From Nesterenkonia xinjiangensis (GTDB lineage Bacteria > Actinomycetota > Actinomycetes > Actinomycetales > Micrococcaceae), in assembly GCF_013410745.1 (NCBI RefSeq), contig NZ_JACCFY010000001.1, forward strand, positions 2,728,001 through 2,792,000: 64,000 nucleotides of DNA, in the 5' to 3' direction. The position numbers were made by a program, and so were the translations under genes. The notes beneath the pieces were generated by a model. That model was not told the DNA's origin. It worked only from the letters and a program-made list of their open reading frames with translations, and made no database searches. Below, in pieces: positions 1 through 7,731 of the stretch. Position 1 is the stretch's first letter. Each line of letters opens with the position of its first letter.

Positions 1-25
1 CGCTGCGGGTCGGCGCCCGAGTAGC

Positions 26-544
26 ATGGACGTCGTGCTGACCACTGATCATGCCCTTGAGGCCGCCCCGGAGAGTCCTGTCCTGCCTGCCGCCCTGACG
101 GCGAGCGACGCTGTGCAGCTGGAGCAGGGGACCATCCACGTGAGCGCAGTGGTGATCCGCAACTCCGGAGGCGAGGTGCTCACTGTCCGGAAGAGCGGCA
201 CCGATCGCTTCATGCTCCCCGGAGGAAAACCTGTGCCCGGGGAGACGCCGGTGCAGACTGCTGTGCGCGAATGCGAAGAGGAGCTCGGCGTCGAGCTCTG
301 GCCGGAGGACCTCCGCGCGCTGGGAACCTTCCAGGCCGTGGCGGCCAACGAGCCGGGGCTGCTCGTCACCGGGGAGGTCTTCGTCCATGATGCCGCCCCA
401 GCCGCCGTCGACGCCGCCCCGGCCGCCGAGATCGCCGAGCTGCGGTGGCTCTGTCCGGCCTCCGCGCCGCTTCCGGAGGACCTCGCCCCGCTGCTGTCCG
501 AGGAGATCCTGCCCGCGCTGCAGGCCGAGGTGGCCACGGCGTGA
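26..544 (+). CDS. Nudix hydrolase
   Basis: Hydrolase of the Nudix superfamily, which cleaves nucleoside diphosphates linked to another moiety; the substrate cannot be read from the sequence. The Nudix box GX5EX7REUXEEXGU is complete at residues 67-89 (G67, E73, R81-E82, E85-E86, G88), so metal binding and catalysis should be intact. At 172 aa it has the usual single-domain length. Its stop overlaps the GTG start of the following LOG gene (GTGA), which implies translational coupling and a shared nucleotide clean-up role. I see no Shine-Dalgarno before the ATG, and the frame stays open to the window edge, so a slightly longer N-terminus is possible. Confidence 0.9.
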   Translation: MDVVLTTDHALEAAPESPVLPAALTASDAVQLEQGTIHVSAVVIRNSGGEVLTVRKSGTDRFMLPGGKPVPGETPVQTAVRECEEELGVELWPEDLRALGTFQAVAANEPGLLVTGEVFVHDAAPAAVDAAPAAEIAELRWLCPASAPLPEDLAPLLSEEILPALQAEVATA

Positions 545-1131
545 GGTCTCTGACGGTCTTCACCGGCTCCAGCCTCGGCCATGACCCCGTGCACGCCTGT
601 GAAGTGCGCAGGCTCGGCGAGAGGCTGGCCAGGCAGGGTGTCACCGTCGTCTACGGGGGCGGGCACGTGGGACTCATGGGTGTGCTGGCCGACGCCGCTC
701 TGCAGGCCGGCGGGGAGGTCCATGGGGTGATGCCTCGGGGGCTCGCGGACCGGGAGGCGGCCCATCCTGGGCTGACGCGCCTGGACGTCGTCGCCGACAT
801 GCACGAGCGCAAGCGCCGCATGGCCGAGCTGGGCGAGGGGTTCCTCGCCATGCCCGGAGGCGCCGGAACTCTCGAGGAGCTCTTCGAGGTCTGGACCTGG
901 CAGCACCTGGAGATCCACGCCAAACCTGTGGGGCTGTTCGACGTCGACGGCTTCTGGCAGCCGCTGCTGGCCGTGGTGGACCACATGATCGCCGCCGGCT
1001 TCCTCTCCTCCTCCCGGAGGGAGAGCCTGATCGTGGAGGAGGACGTCGAGCCCCTGATCGCCCGCCTGGGCTCGCGCGCCCAGCAGGCGGCTGCGGAACC
1101 CGGCGTTGAGGTGGACGTCTCGAAGATCTGA
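541..1131 (+). CDS. LOG family nucleotide phosphoribohydrolase
   Basis: LOG/TIGR00730 family protein of 196 aa, a Rossmann-fold enzyme that removes the base from nucleoside 5'-monophosphates (cytokinin riboside monophosphates in plants and some bacteria; in others simply AMP-like substrates). The family signatures are visible: GGGHVGLMG near residue 39 and PGGAGTLEELFE near residue 105, the nucleotide/phosphate-binding loop with its catalytic Glu. I chose GTG 541 because it overlaps the Nudix stop and begins right at the family's N-terminal strand; an in-frame ATG at 445 would add 32 residues lying inside the Nudix gene. Real cytokinin production cannot be inferred. Confidence 0.9.
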   Translation: MRSLTVFTGSSLGHDPVHACEVRRLGERLARQGVTVVYGGGHVGLMGVLADAALQAGGEVHGVMPRGLADREAAHPGLTRLDVVADMHERKRRMAELGEGFLAMPGGAGTLEELFEVWTWQHLEIHAKPVGLFDVDGFWQPLLAVVDHMIAAGFLSSSRRESLIVEEDVEPLIARLGSRAQQAAAEPGVEVDVSKI

Positions 1132-1243
1132 GCGCCATGTCGGAGCCGCCGCGACTGCTATCCTCTCTTCGACCCCGGCGCCGATTCCCGCCGTGTTCCG
1201 TCCGGGAGCACCTGCACCCGCCGACCTCAGATCAGGAGTGAGC

Positions 1244-2119
1244 ATGACCTCCGTCGACGCGTCCCACACCGACATCGCCCGGCTCATCATCAGCTGCCCG
1301 GACCAGCCCGGGATCGTCGCCGCCGTCTCGGAAGTGATCACGGACCTGGGCGGGAACATCCTCACCCTGGACCAGTACAGCACCGGTGTGGCCGGGGGGC
1401 GCTTCTTCCAGCGCACCGTCTTCCACCTGCCGGGCCTCGCGGCGGCGCGTCCGGACGTCGAGGAGGCTGTGGAGACCCGCCTCGCGGCCCGCTTCGACAT
1501 GGACTGGAGCCTGACCGACGCCGGAACGCCCAAACGGGTGGCGATCTTCGCCTCGAAGACCGACCACTGCCTGCTGGACCTGCTCTGGCGGCACCGTCGA
1601 GGAGAGATCCCGATGGACATCGCGATGGTGATCTCGAATCACCCCGACCTCGCCGACGACGTCCGCCCGTTCGGCATCCCCTACATCCACGTCCCGGTGG
1701 ACAAGGACGACAAGGCCGCCGCCGAGGCCCGTCACCTCGAGCTGCTGCAGGGAAACGTGGACCTCATCGTGCTGGCCCGCTACATGCAGATCATCTCCGA
1801 GGACTTCCTGGACCAGGTCGGGGCCCCGGTGATCAACATCCACCACAGCTTCCTGCCTGCCTTCATCGGTGCAGGCCCCTATCAGAAGGCCAAGGACCGC
1901 GGCGTCAAGCTCATCGGGGCCACCGCCCACTACGTCACCAAGGATCTCGATGAAGGGCCGATCATCGAGCAGGACGTCATCAGGGTCTCCCACGGTGACG
2001 AGGTCGCCCAGCTGACTCGGTACGGAGCCGATGTCGAGCGGGCGGTGCTCTCACGCGCGGTGCAGTGGCATTGTGAGGACCGTGTCATCCGCAACGGGCA
2101 GACCACCATCGTCTTCTGA
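1244..2119 (+). CDS. purU: Formyltetrahydrofolate deformylase
   Basis: PurU hydrolyses 10-formyl-tetrahydrofolate to formate and tetrahydrofolate, balancing one-carbon pools and feeding formate to purine synthesis. The 291-aa protein has an N-terminal ACT domain (about residues 10-85, starting ISCPDQPGIVAAVS) and a formyltransferase-like catalytic domain (about 95-290) with the hallmark INIHHSFLPAF and GATAHYVTKDLDEGPIIEQD segments carrying the catalytic His and Asp. Start ATG 1244 is preceded by AGGAG; an upstream in-frame start would extend into the LOG gene. A TATCCT-like -10 lies near 1158-1163. Length and motifs are normal for the family. Confidence 0.96.
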   Translation: MTSVDASHTDIARLIISCPDQPGIVAAVSEVITDLGGNILTLDQYSTGVAGGRFFQRTVFHLPGLAAARPDVEEAVETRLAARFDMDWSLTDAGTPKRVAIFASKTDHCLLDLLWRHRRGEIPMDIAMVISNHPDLADDVRPFGIPYIHVPVDKDDKAAAEARHLELLQGNVDLIVLARYMQIISEDFLDQVGAPVINIHHSFLPAFIGAGPYQKAKDRGVKLIGATAHYVTKDLDEGPIIEQDVIRVSHGDEVAQLTRYGADVERAVLSRAVQWHCEDRVIRNGQTTIVF

Positions 2120-2222
2120 GCTGTGTCCTGGCGGTGTGTCCTGAGAGCCGTGTCTCCTCATGGGTGTCCGGCCGTCCGACCTCGGATTGCCTCATGAGCA
2201 CGTGACGTTATCCAAGACCAGC

Positions 2223-2237
2223 AGGTGAGGCTGACCT
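2223..2237 (+). promoter_or_regulatory. DtxR/IdeR-like iron box
   Basis: AGGTGAGGCTGACCT is an interrupted palindrome (AGGTnAGnCTnACCT) that matches the core of the actinobacterial iron-regulator consensus TTAGGTTAGSCTAACCTAA. It lies just upstream of a TAGACT -10 box (2244-2249) and the start of a siderophore-interacting protein, where an iron-responsive repressor would be expected to act. The flanking A/T positions of the consensus are only partly kept. Confidence 0.65.
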
Positions 2238-2281
2238 TTCCTGTAGACTCCGCGGTGCCGACCGTGGAAAGGATCTGCATC

Positions 2282-3187
2282 GTGTCCCTCGCAGCCTCAT
2301 CTCGCCCAGACTCCGACCCTCCGGCGCCTACGGCCGCCTCCGTCCCCGGACCTCCGGCTCCGGGCGCAGGCCGCCCGGAGCGCGTGCAGCACCTTCTTCA
2401 GGTGGAGCGGGTCCAGAGGCTCACTCCGCACCTGGTCCGTGTGGTGCTCGGGGGAGCGGGCTTCGAGGGCATCGAGTTCAAGCCGGCCACGGACCAGTAC
2501 ATCAAGATGCTCTTCGCCGACCCCGCGTTGGGTCTCGAGCGCCCCTATGACATGGACGCCCTCCGCGAGAAGCTTCCGCTGGAGCAGATGCCGGTCAGTC
2601 GGACCTACACGATCCGGCACGTCGATCACGCGGCCGAGCAGATCTGGGTCGACATGGTCACCCACGGGGAGGAGGGTCTGGCCGGCCGCTGGGCCCAGGA
2701 GGTCCAGCCCGGCGAGCTGATCAGCTTCTTCGGGCCCGGCGGAGCCTATGCTCCGCGCAGCGCGGCCGACTGGCACCTGCTCGCCGGCGACGAGTCCGCG
2801 CTGCCGGCGATCGCTGCGGCGCTGGAGTCCATGCCGGCGGATGCGCAGGGCGTGGCCGTCGTGGAGGTGGCCGGACCGGAGGAGGAGATCCCGCTGGCCA
2901 CGCCGTCCGGTGTGGAGGTGACGTGGCTGCATCGTGGCGGTGCCTTCTCCCCGACGAGCGCCCGGCTGGCCGATGCCGTCGCTGAGCTGGAGATCCCCGC
3001 CGGCGATGTCCAGGTCTTCATCCACGGCGAGCGTGAGCAGATGAAGCTCCTGCGCCGGCTGCTCGTGGAGGACCGTGGTCTGCCGCGCAGGGGGATGTCC
3101 CTCTCCGCATACTGGGCCCATGGTCGGGTCGAGGACCAGTTCCAGGCTGAGAAGCGCACCCCGGTGGGACGCATCGATCCGGAGTGA
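2282..3187 (+). CDS. Siderophore-interacting protein (ferric-siderophore reductase)
   Basis: FAD- and NAD(P)H-dependent reductase of the SIP/ViuB family, which releases iron from imported ferric siderophores in the cytoplasm. The 301-aa protein has a Pro/Ala-rich N-terminal tail of about 40 residues, then an FAD-binding barrel with the flavin motif RTYTIR near residue 112 and the C-terminal SIP domain with LLAGDESALPAI. GTG 2282 was chosen because GGAAAGGA sits 8 nt upstream. An iron box at 2223-2237 overlaps the promoter region, so iron repression is likely. No siderophore synthesis or import gene is adjacent. Confidence 0.93.
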   Translation: MSLAASSRPDSDPPAPTAASVPGPPAPGAGRPERVQHLLQVERVQRLTPHLVRVVLGGAGFEGIEFKPATDQYIKMLFADPALGLERPYDMDALREKLPLEQMPVSRTYTIRHVDHAAEQIWVDMVTHGEEGLAGRWAQEVQPGELISFFGPGGAYAPRSAADWHLLAGDESALPAIAAALESMPADAQGVAVVEVAGPEEEIPLATPSGVEVTWLHRGGAFSPTSARLADAVAELEIPAGDVQVFIHGEREQMKLLRRLLVEDRGLPRRGMSLSAYWAHGRVEDQFQAEKRTPVGRIDPE

Positions 3188-3254
3188 TCCGTCGGCCGCC
3201 GCGGACTCCTGCCGGCCCTGAGCGTCGGCTGCAGGCCCCGGTGTGCTCGGATGG

Positions 3255-3701
3255 TCAGGGGCTGACTGCGGAGCTGGTCCCGATGACCAGCGCGGCGATG
3301 AGGAAGCCGACCAGCACGAGGACCGTGATCGCCGCACAGGGGCCAGCCCACCGGCGGAAGCCGTCGAGCCGCACATCCTTGCGATCGGACATGGTCCCGC
3401 TGAGCAGCAGGAAGAGGTCGATGATCGTCCAGGCGCCCACCACGCCCATGAAGATGAAGCCGAGGTTGAGCGCGCCGGTGGCGAAGCCGACCATCGCCGT
3501 GCCGAACATCAGGCTCTTCACCACCCCGGTGGGGATCCGGCCGAGGTAGTAGCGCTGGGCACCCAGCGGGCCCAGGACCAGTGCCAGGGCCCAGGCGATC
3601 AGGAACTTCTTCTCCGAGGTCGGCTGGCTCTCGAAGGCGCGACGATCCTCCTCCGTGTACGTGTTGGCATAGAGGTCGTCCAGATCATGCATCTCGCCCA
3701 T
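3255..3701 (-). CDS. TM2 domain membrane protein
   Basis: Small integral membrane protein of 148 aa with a TM2 domain: two hydrophobic helices joined by a short turn (FLIAWALALVLGPLGAQRYYLGR... then a second segment near residue 75) and a further C-terminal transmembrane helix (ITVLVLVGFLIAALVIG). The N-terminus is acidic and soluble. TM2 proteins have no agreed bacterial function. The gene is convergent with the siderophore-interacting protein gene and divergent from the holin-like gene. ATG 3701 is taken as the start; ATG three codons later is possible. Confidence 0.8.
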   Translation of the reverse strand: MGEMHDLDDLYANTYTEEDRRAFESQPTSEKKFLIAWALALVLGPLGAQRYYLGRIPTGVVKSLMFGTAMVGFATGALNLGFIFMGVVGAWTIIDLFLLLSGTMSDRKDVRLDGFRRWAGPCAAITVLVLVGFLIAALVIGTSSAVSP

Positions 3702-3915
3702 GGGTCCATGGTAGGCGCGTCGTCGGGCTCCGCGCCGCCGGGCTCCGGCGGGTCCGTGCGACGCCTGCGCGTCGCAGGGGCCGGGGGCGGCCGCTCAGCC
3801 CGCACCGGTGCCGGTCACCAGGGTCGATGGTGATAGTTTGGTCCCGAGAGTCTGCGCATGAGGCAGTGCTCAGGTTCACAGGTTCGACCAGTCGTTTCAG
3901 GATGGAGGCGCTGTC

Positions 3916-4809
3916 TTGGCTCAGCAAGGAGCAGGGCACACCCGCACCGTTGCCCCCCGGCCCTCGCTGTTCGACCTGATCAAGGTCGTGCTGCGGCTGG
4001 GTCCGAAGCAGATCAATGATGAGATCCAGCTGGCCGTCGGCCAGATGAAGACCAAGGGCATCGCGGCAGGCATCGCCGCCGGCCTGATGGTCGTCGGTCT
4101 GGTCTTCGTGACGTTCCTTGTGGTCGCGCTGATCGTGGCGGCGGTCGCCGCCTTCGGCCTGATCTTCGAGCTCTGGGCGGCCGCGCTCATTGTGGCCGGC
4201 ATATTCCTGCTCATCGCGGCGATCTTCGTGCTGGTGGGGCTGCTTCGTCTGAAGAAGGCCATGCCGCTGATGCCCGAGGACGCCATCCGAGGGCTGCGCC
4301 TGGACCTGGGCGTGGCCCAGCAGGGCAGCCGCTTCGACCCGCGCACGCTCGACAGGCAGGACGCTGAGCGCCGTCGGAAGAAGGAAGAGGCCAAGCGAGA
4401 GGCTCAGGAGCGCAAGAAGCAGGAGGCCAGGACTGCCGGTGCGGGCAGCCCGAAGAAGCCGCCGTACCGCGAGCTGCTGCGCAGGACCACCCAGCGCCGT
4501 GACCATCTCGGCAGCCTGCATGATCAGATCCGCGACCGCAGTGACAAGAATTCTCTGAAGTCCGACGCGCAGGACGCCGTCGCCGGGCTGAGGGAGAAGG
4601 CACGCACGGCCGGACGCAAGGCCCAGACGCAGGAGGCGCCCGCGCCCGGTGCGGCCACAGATCAGGCCGACGCGCGGGGCCAGGCCCCGGGAGATGCGAG
4701 CACCTCCGGGGCCGGAGACTTCGTCGCAGCCCGCTGGAAGCCGCTGGCCGTGCTGGGCGCTTCGGCCGCAGCGGGAGCCGTGTTCCTGCGCGAGCTGACC
4801 AGGCGCTGA
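3916..4809 (+). CDS. Phage holin-like (PF07332-type) envelope protein
   Basis: Actinobacterial 'phage holin family' protein of 297 aa. Two strong transmembrane helices lie at about residues 48-110, followed by a long charged Lys/Arg/Glu-rich region (about 140-260) and a short C-terminal hydrophobic helix (LAVLGASAAAGAVFLREL). Despite the family name these chromosomal proteins are not phage lysis proteins, and their function is unknown. The start is TTG 3916, supported by GGAGG at 3904-3908 and by the lack of a better start. It precedes a CDP-alcohol phosphatidyltransferase and a glycosyltransferase, so an envelope role is plausible. Confidence 0.85.
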   Translation: MAQQGAGHTRTVAPRPSLFDLIKVVLRLGPKQINDEIQLAVGQMKTKGIAAGIAAGLMVVGLVFVTFLVVALIVAAVAAFGLIFELWAAALIVAGIFLLIAAIFVLVGLLRLKKAMPLMPEDAIRGLRLDLGVAQQGSRFDPRTLDRQDAERRRKKEEAKREAQERKKQEARTAGAGSPKKPPYRELLRRTTQRRDHLGSLHDQIRDRSDKNSLKSDAQDAVAGLREKARTAGRKAQTQEAPAPGAATDQADARGQAPGDASTSGAGDFVAARWKPLAVLGASAAAGAVFLRELTRR

Positions 4810-4858
4810 GCCGTACGGCGTCGGGGCTCCCCACCGAGCGAGACCAGCAGAGGACCCC

Positions 4859-5512
4859 GTGAGATTCATCGGTGCTGGAACCCGGGAGGGTTTCGAGTAC
4901 ACCCTGCATGAGACATTCTGGACCATCCCGAATGTCATCACCGTCGTGCGTTTCCTGCTTCTCCCGGTCTTCTTCTGGCTTGTGGCGGACGGAGCCTATC
5001 TGGCCGCCTTCTGGGTGCTGGCGGTGCTGAGCTCCACAGACTGGGTGGACGGGTACATCGCCCGTCGCTTCGACCAGCTCAGCGTCATCGGGCAATGGCT
5101 GGACCCTTTGGCTGACCGGCTCTCGCTGATGATCGTCACCATCACCCTGGTGGTGTTCTCCGTGGCGCCGCTGTGGGTGGTGCTGGCCGTGGTGATCCCC
5201 GATCTGGTGCTCCTCCTCAACGTCGTGGTGCTGTTCAAGGGGTCCCCGCAGCTGACGGTCTCGGTGCTCGGCAAGATCCGCACCGCCTGTCTGCTGGTGG
5301 GCGCGCCGCTGATCCTGCTGGCCCGGACTCCTCAGCTGGAGGACACGGTGCTGACGCTCACAGCGGAGCTCGTGCTCGCAGCGGGATGTCTGATGCACAT
5401 CGCTGCGTCGATCGATTATCTTGTGAAGGCGCACGGAAAAGCGCGCCAGCTTCGACGCCGGGGCATCAGGCCCCGCGACCGCGCTCTCTGGGCGAACGAG
5501 GCGGGCGGGTGA
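4859..5512 (+). CDS. CDP-alcohol phosphatidyltransferase (membrane phospholipid synthase)
   Basis: Integral membrane enzyme of 217 aa that transfers a phosphatidyl group from CDP-diacylglycerol to an alcohol. The full signature D-x2-D-G-x2-A-R-x8-G-x3-D-x3-D is present at D61, D64, G65, A68, R69, G78, D82 and D86, with about six hydrophobic helices. The acceptor (glycerol phosphate, inositol phosphate or phosphatidylglycerol) cannot be assigned. GTG 4859 is chosen because upstream in-frame sequence is short and AGAGGA precedes it. The next gene, a GT4 glycosyltransferase, starts at or just after its stop, so the two probably cooperate in making a glycolipid. Confidence 0.9.
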   Translation: MRFIGAGTREGFEYTLHETFWTIPNVITVVRFLLLPVFFWLVADGAYLAAFWVLAVLSSTDWVDGYIARRFDQLSVIGQWLDPLADRLSLMIVTITLVVFSVAPLWVVLAVVIPDLVLLLNVVVLFKGSPQLTVSVLGKIRTACLLVGAPLILLARTPQLEDTVLTLTAELVLAAGCLMHIAASIDYLVKAHGKARQLRRRGIRPRDRALWANEAGG

Positions 5513-5538
5513 CAACCCCAGGAGGACACGAGCCGCTC

Positions 5539-6789
5539 ATGGTCAGGACGAAGGACACGCTGCGTATCCTCATCGCGGCGGACACCTACCCGCCAGACAT
5601 CAACGGTGCGGCCGTCTTCTGCCATCGGCTGGCCCGGTACATGACCGGCCTGGGCCATGAGGTCCACGTGGCCGCCGCTCGTCATGACTCCGGCCCGGAC
5701 ACGGTAGAGAGGACCGACGAGGCCACCGTCCACCGTTTCCGCTCCTTCAAGGCCCCCACCCATGAGTACTACCGGCTGTGCCTGCCCTGGCTCGTGGAGC
5801 CGGCCATGGACCGGCTGATCGAGGAGATCCAGCCCGACGTCGTCCACGTCCAGTGCCACTACATGGTCGGCAAGGCCGCCATCGAGGCAGCCGAGCGGCG
5901 CAGGATCCGCACCATCGCCACCAACCATTTCATGCCGGAGAACCTGGACCCCTTCCTGCCGTTCCCGAGCTGGTTCTGCCGCGTCATCGCAGAGAACTCC
6001 TGGCGGGACATGGGCCGCCTGATGGGCAAGGCCTCGGTGGTGACCACGCCGACTCCGCTGGCTGCGCAGACGATGCGCGAGCGTGCGGGCTTCGACCATG
6101 TGCTGGCGCTGTCCAACGGCATCGACGTGGACCACTATCAGCCGCGGCCGGGGGAGGAGATCCCACGGTCGGAGCGGCCGACCGTGCTCTTCGTGGGCCG
6201 GCTGGCGGTGGAGAAGAACGTGGACGTGCTGATCGATGCGGTCGCGCGCACAGACCCGACGTTGAACATCGGTCTGGAGATCGTCGGCGACGGTGAGCAG
6301 CGTGACGTGCTGGCCGGCCGGATCTCCGAGCACGGCCTGCACGGCCGAGTGCGGATGCGCGGGCATGTCGATGAGGAGCAGCTGCGGCGCGCCTATATGG
6401 AGGCTGACGTGTTCTGTCAGCCTGGGACCGCGGAGCTGCAGTCACTGGTGTCCCTGGAGGCGATGTCTGCCGGTCGTCCGGTGCTGCTGGCCGATGCGCT
6501 GGCCCTGCCGCATCTGGTGGAGCCCGGGGTCAACGGTCATCTGTTCACCCCGGGCGACGCCGGTGACCTGGCAGCGAAGCTCGAGGACATCTTCCGGCGC
6601 TCGGCGGAGGATCGTGAGGCCATGGGTCGGCGCAGCCGCGAGATCGCCTCCCGGCACAGCATCGCCAAGACCATGGATGCCTTCGAACAGCTCTACCGGG
6701 GCGCCGACTGGGTGGACCCCGGCCAGTACGGCAAGGCCCAGGGGTGGCGGCCCGCGGCTCGTCGTTCGCGGCAGCGCAGCACCCGGTAG
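5539..6789 (+). CDS. Glycosyltransferase family 4 (PimB/PimC-like)
   Basis: GT-B fold retaining glycosyltransferase of 416 aa. The N-terminal Rossmann domain begins LRILIAADTYPPDINGAAVF, typical of actinobacterial phosphatidylinositol mannoside-type enzymes. The GT4 nucleotide-sugar domain carries VLFVGRLAVEKN and the C-terminal EX7E-type region around FCQPGTAELQSLVSLEAMSAGRPVL. It is most likely membrane-associated and acts on the lipid made by the preceding enzyme. ATG 5539 is taken as start; AGGAGG at 5520-5525 is a little distant (13 nt), and GTG 5509, overlapping the upstream stop as GTGA, is a credible alternative. The stop codon TAG forms the start of the tRNA gene's -10 box. Confidence 0.9.
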   Translation: MVRTKDTLRILIAADTYPPDINGAAVFCHRLARYMTGLGHEVHVAAARHDSGPDTVERTDEATVHRFRSFKAPTHEYYRLCLPWLVEPAMDRLIEEIQPDVVHVQCHYMVGKAAIEAAERRRIRTIATNHFMPENLDPFLPFPSWFCRVIAENSWRDMGRLMGKASVVTTPTPLAAQTMRERAGFDHVLALSNGIDVDHYQPRPGEEIPRSERPTVLFVGRLAVEKNVDVLIDAVARTDPTLNIGLEIVGDGEQRDVLAGRISEHGLHGRVRMRGHVDEEQLRRAYMEADVFCQPGTAELQSLVSLEAMSAGRPVLLADALALPHLVEPGVNGHLFTPGDAGDLAAKLEDIFRRSAEDREAMGRRSREIASRHSIAKTMDAFEQLYRGADWVDPGQYGKAQGWRPAARRSRQRSTR

Positions 6790-6792
6790 GAT
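6787..6792 (+). promoter_or_regulatory. -10 box of tRNA gene, overlapping a stop codon
   Basis: TAGGAT, 39 nt before the mature tRNA, is a good actinobacterial -10 hexamer. Its first three bases are the stop codon of the glycosyltransferase gene. No convincing -35 was seen. Confidence 0.45.
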
Positions 6793-6831
6793 GTCCACGG
6801 TCACGGTCCGTGCACCGGCGTGGACCGCCCG

Positions 6832-6908
6832 GGGGCGTTAGCTCAGCTGGTCAGAGCAGAAGACTCATAATCTTTTGGTCGCGGGTTCAAGCCCCGCACG
6901 CCCCACCA
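6832..6908 (+). tRNA. tRNA-Met (CAT anticodon)
   Basis: Complete cloverleaf with encoded CCA. Acceptor stem GGGGCGT pairs with ACGCCCC, the D arm is GCTC...GAGC, the anticodon stem GAAGA/TCTTT encloses loop CTCATAA with anticodon CAT at 6866-6868, and the T arm is GCGGG-TTCAAGC-CCCGC. Elongator Met is the likeliest identity; Ile2 with lysidine-modified CAT is the alternative. The initiator is excluded because the 1:72 base pair is G-C and the anticodon stem lacks the GGG/CCC run. The 3' half overlaps, on the other strand, the end of a methyltransferase gene. Confidence 0.93.
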
Positions 6909-7731
6909 GCACGTCGAGGTGCCCGATCTCCAGGTGGAGCGTGCCGTGCGCGCGCTGCGCCAGCCGCTCCTCGCGCCAGCGGCGGACCCGTGCGACGGCG
7001 TCGCCGTCCTGCTCGGCGGTGAGCTGCTCCTCGGCGACCTCAGCCCTGTCCCTCACCAGCTGGCCCAGCAGCGCGGTGTCCTGCGGCCCGAGCTGCCATG
7101 GGGTCTCCCATGTCTGGGTGGGCAGTCGCAGGTCATCGGCGGCGCTGAGCAGCACCTCGGCGGCGCGGGGCCCGCAGCGTCCGCCGCGCTGCTGATGCCG
7201 GTTGAAGGCGGAGGAGACCAGCTCGTCGTCAGGGTGACGAGGGCTCGGGTCCATGCCGCCGGTGACCGTGAGCGCGACCAGCAGAGGCACCTGGTGGCGC
7301 CCCACCGCCTCGAGGAGCCTGCGGATCTGTGCCGGGGTGAGCAGGTCGAGCAGAGCAGAGGCGATGGTCAGCGTCCCCGGTCCGGCGGATGCCAGCACCT
7401 CGTCCAGATCGCCGACGTCGGCCTGTCGGGTCTCGACGGGGCCGCGGGCGCCGCGCTCGGCCAGGCGGTGGGCGGTGCTGGCCAGCAGCTCGGAGTCGTG
7501 GTCCAGCAGGATCCAACGCTCATCACCTTCGAGCAGCGGAAGGAGCCAGCGGCCTCCGGCTCCGGTGCCGCAGCCGACGTCGACCACTGTCCGCGGGGCG
7601 GCCTCGGCCACGAGTGCGGCCACCGCAGCGCGGGTGGACTCCCGGGCGGCGGCATCGGCGGCCTCGCGCAGACTCAGCCAGTCTGCAGAGATCCGATCAG
7701 CTTCTGCCAGTGGTTCGCGGTCTGCTCCCAT
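6865..7731 (-). CDS. Class I SAM-dependent methyltransferase
   Basis: Rossmann-fold methyltransferase of 288 aa; motif I is VVDVGCGTGAGGRWLLPLL at about residues 49-67, with an acidic ribose-binding residue in LLDHDSELL and ADVGD as motif III. The acceptor is unknown. It ends the minus-strand operon dehydrogenase - PTPS - GT - methyltransferase, and its start overlaps the GT gene by 58 nt. The last residues (GRAGLEPATKRL) are the antisense of the tRNA gene, and the TGA stop is made from the tRNA anticodon loop. The upstream methyltransferase body argues that the gene is real, but the true C-terminus may once have ended earlier. Confidence 0.85.
   Translation of the reverse strand: MGADREPLAEADRISADWLSLREAADAAARESTRAAVAALVAEAAPRTVVDVGCGTGAGGRWLLPLLEGDERWILLDHDSELLASTAHRLAERGARGPVETRQADVGDLDEVLASAGPGTLTIASALLDLLTPAQIRRLLEAVGRHQVPLLVALTVTGGMDPSPRHPDDELVSSAFNRHQQRGGRCGPRAAEVLLSAADDLRLPTQTWETPWQLGPQDTALLGQLVRDRAEVAEEQLTAEQDGDAVARVRRWREERLAQRAHGTLHLEIGHLDVLVGRAGLEPATKRL

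Noticed and set aside
49-1620. 523-codon minus-strand open frame
   Set aside because: Spans Nudix, LOG and purU genes antisense; no motif or start signal.
3916-4809. Prophage remnant suggested by the phage holin name
   Set aside because: No other phage genes or attachment repeats nearby; the family is chromosomal in actinobacteria.
3685-4941. Long minus-strand frame across the holin-like gene
   Set aside because: Antisense of a membrane/charged protein; low-complexity translation only.
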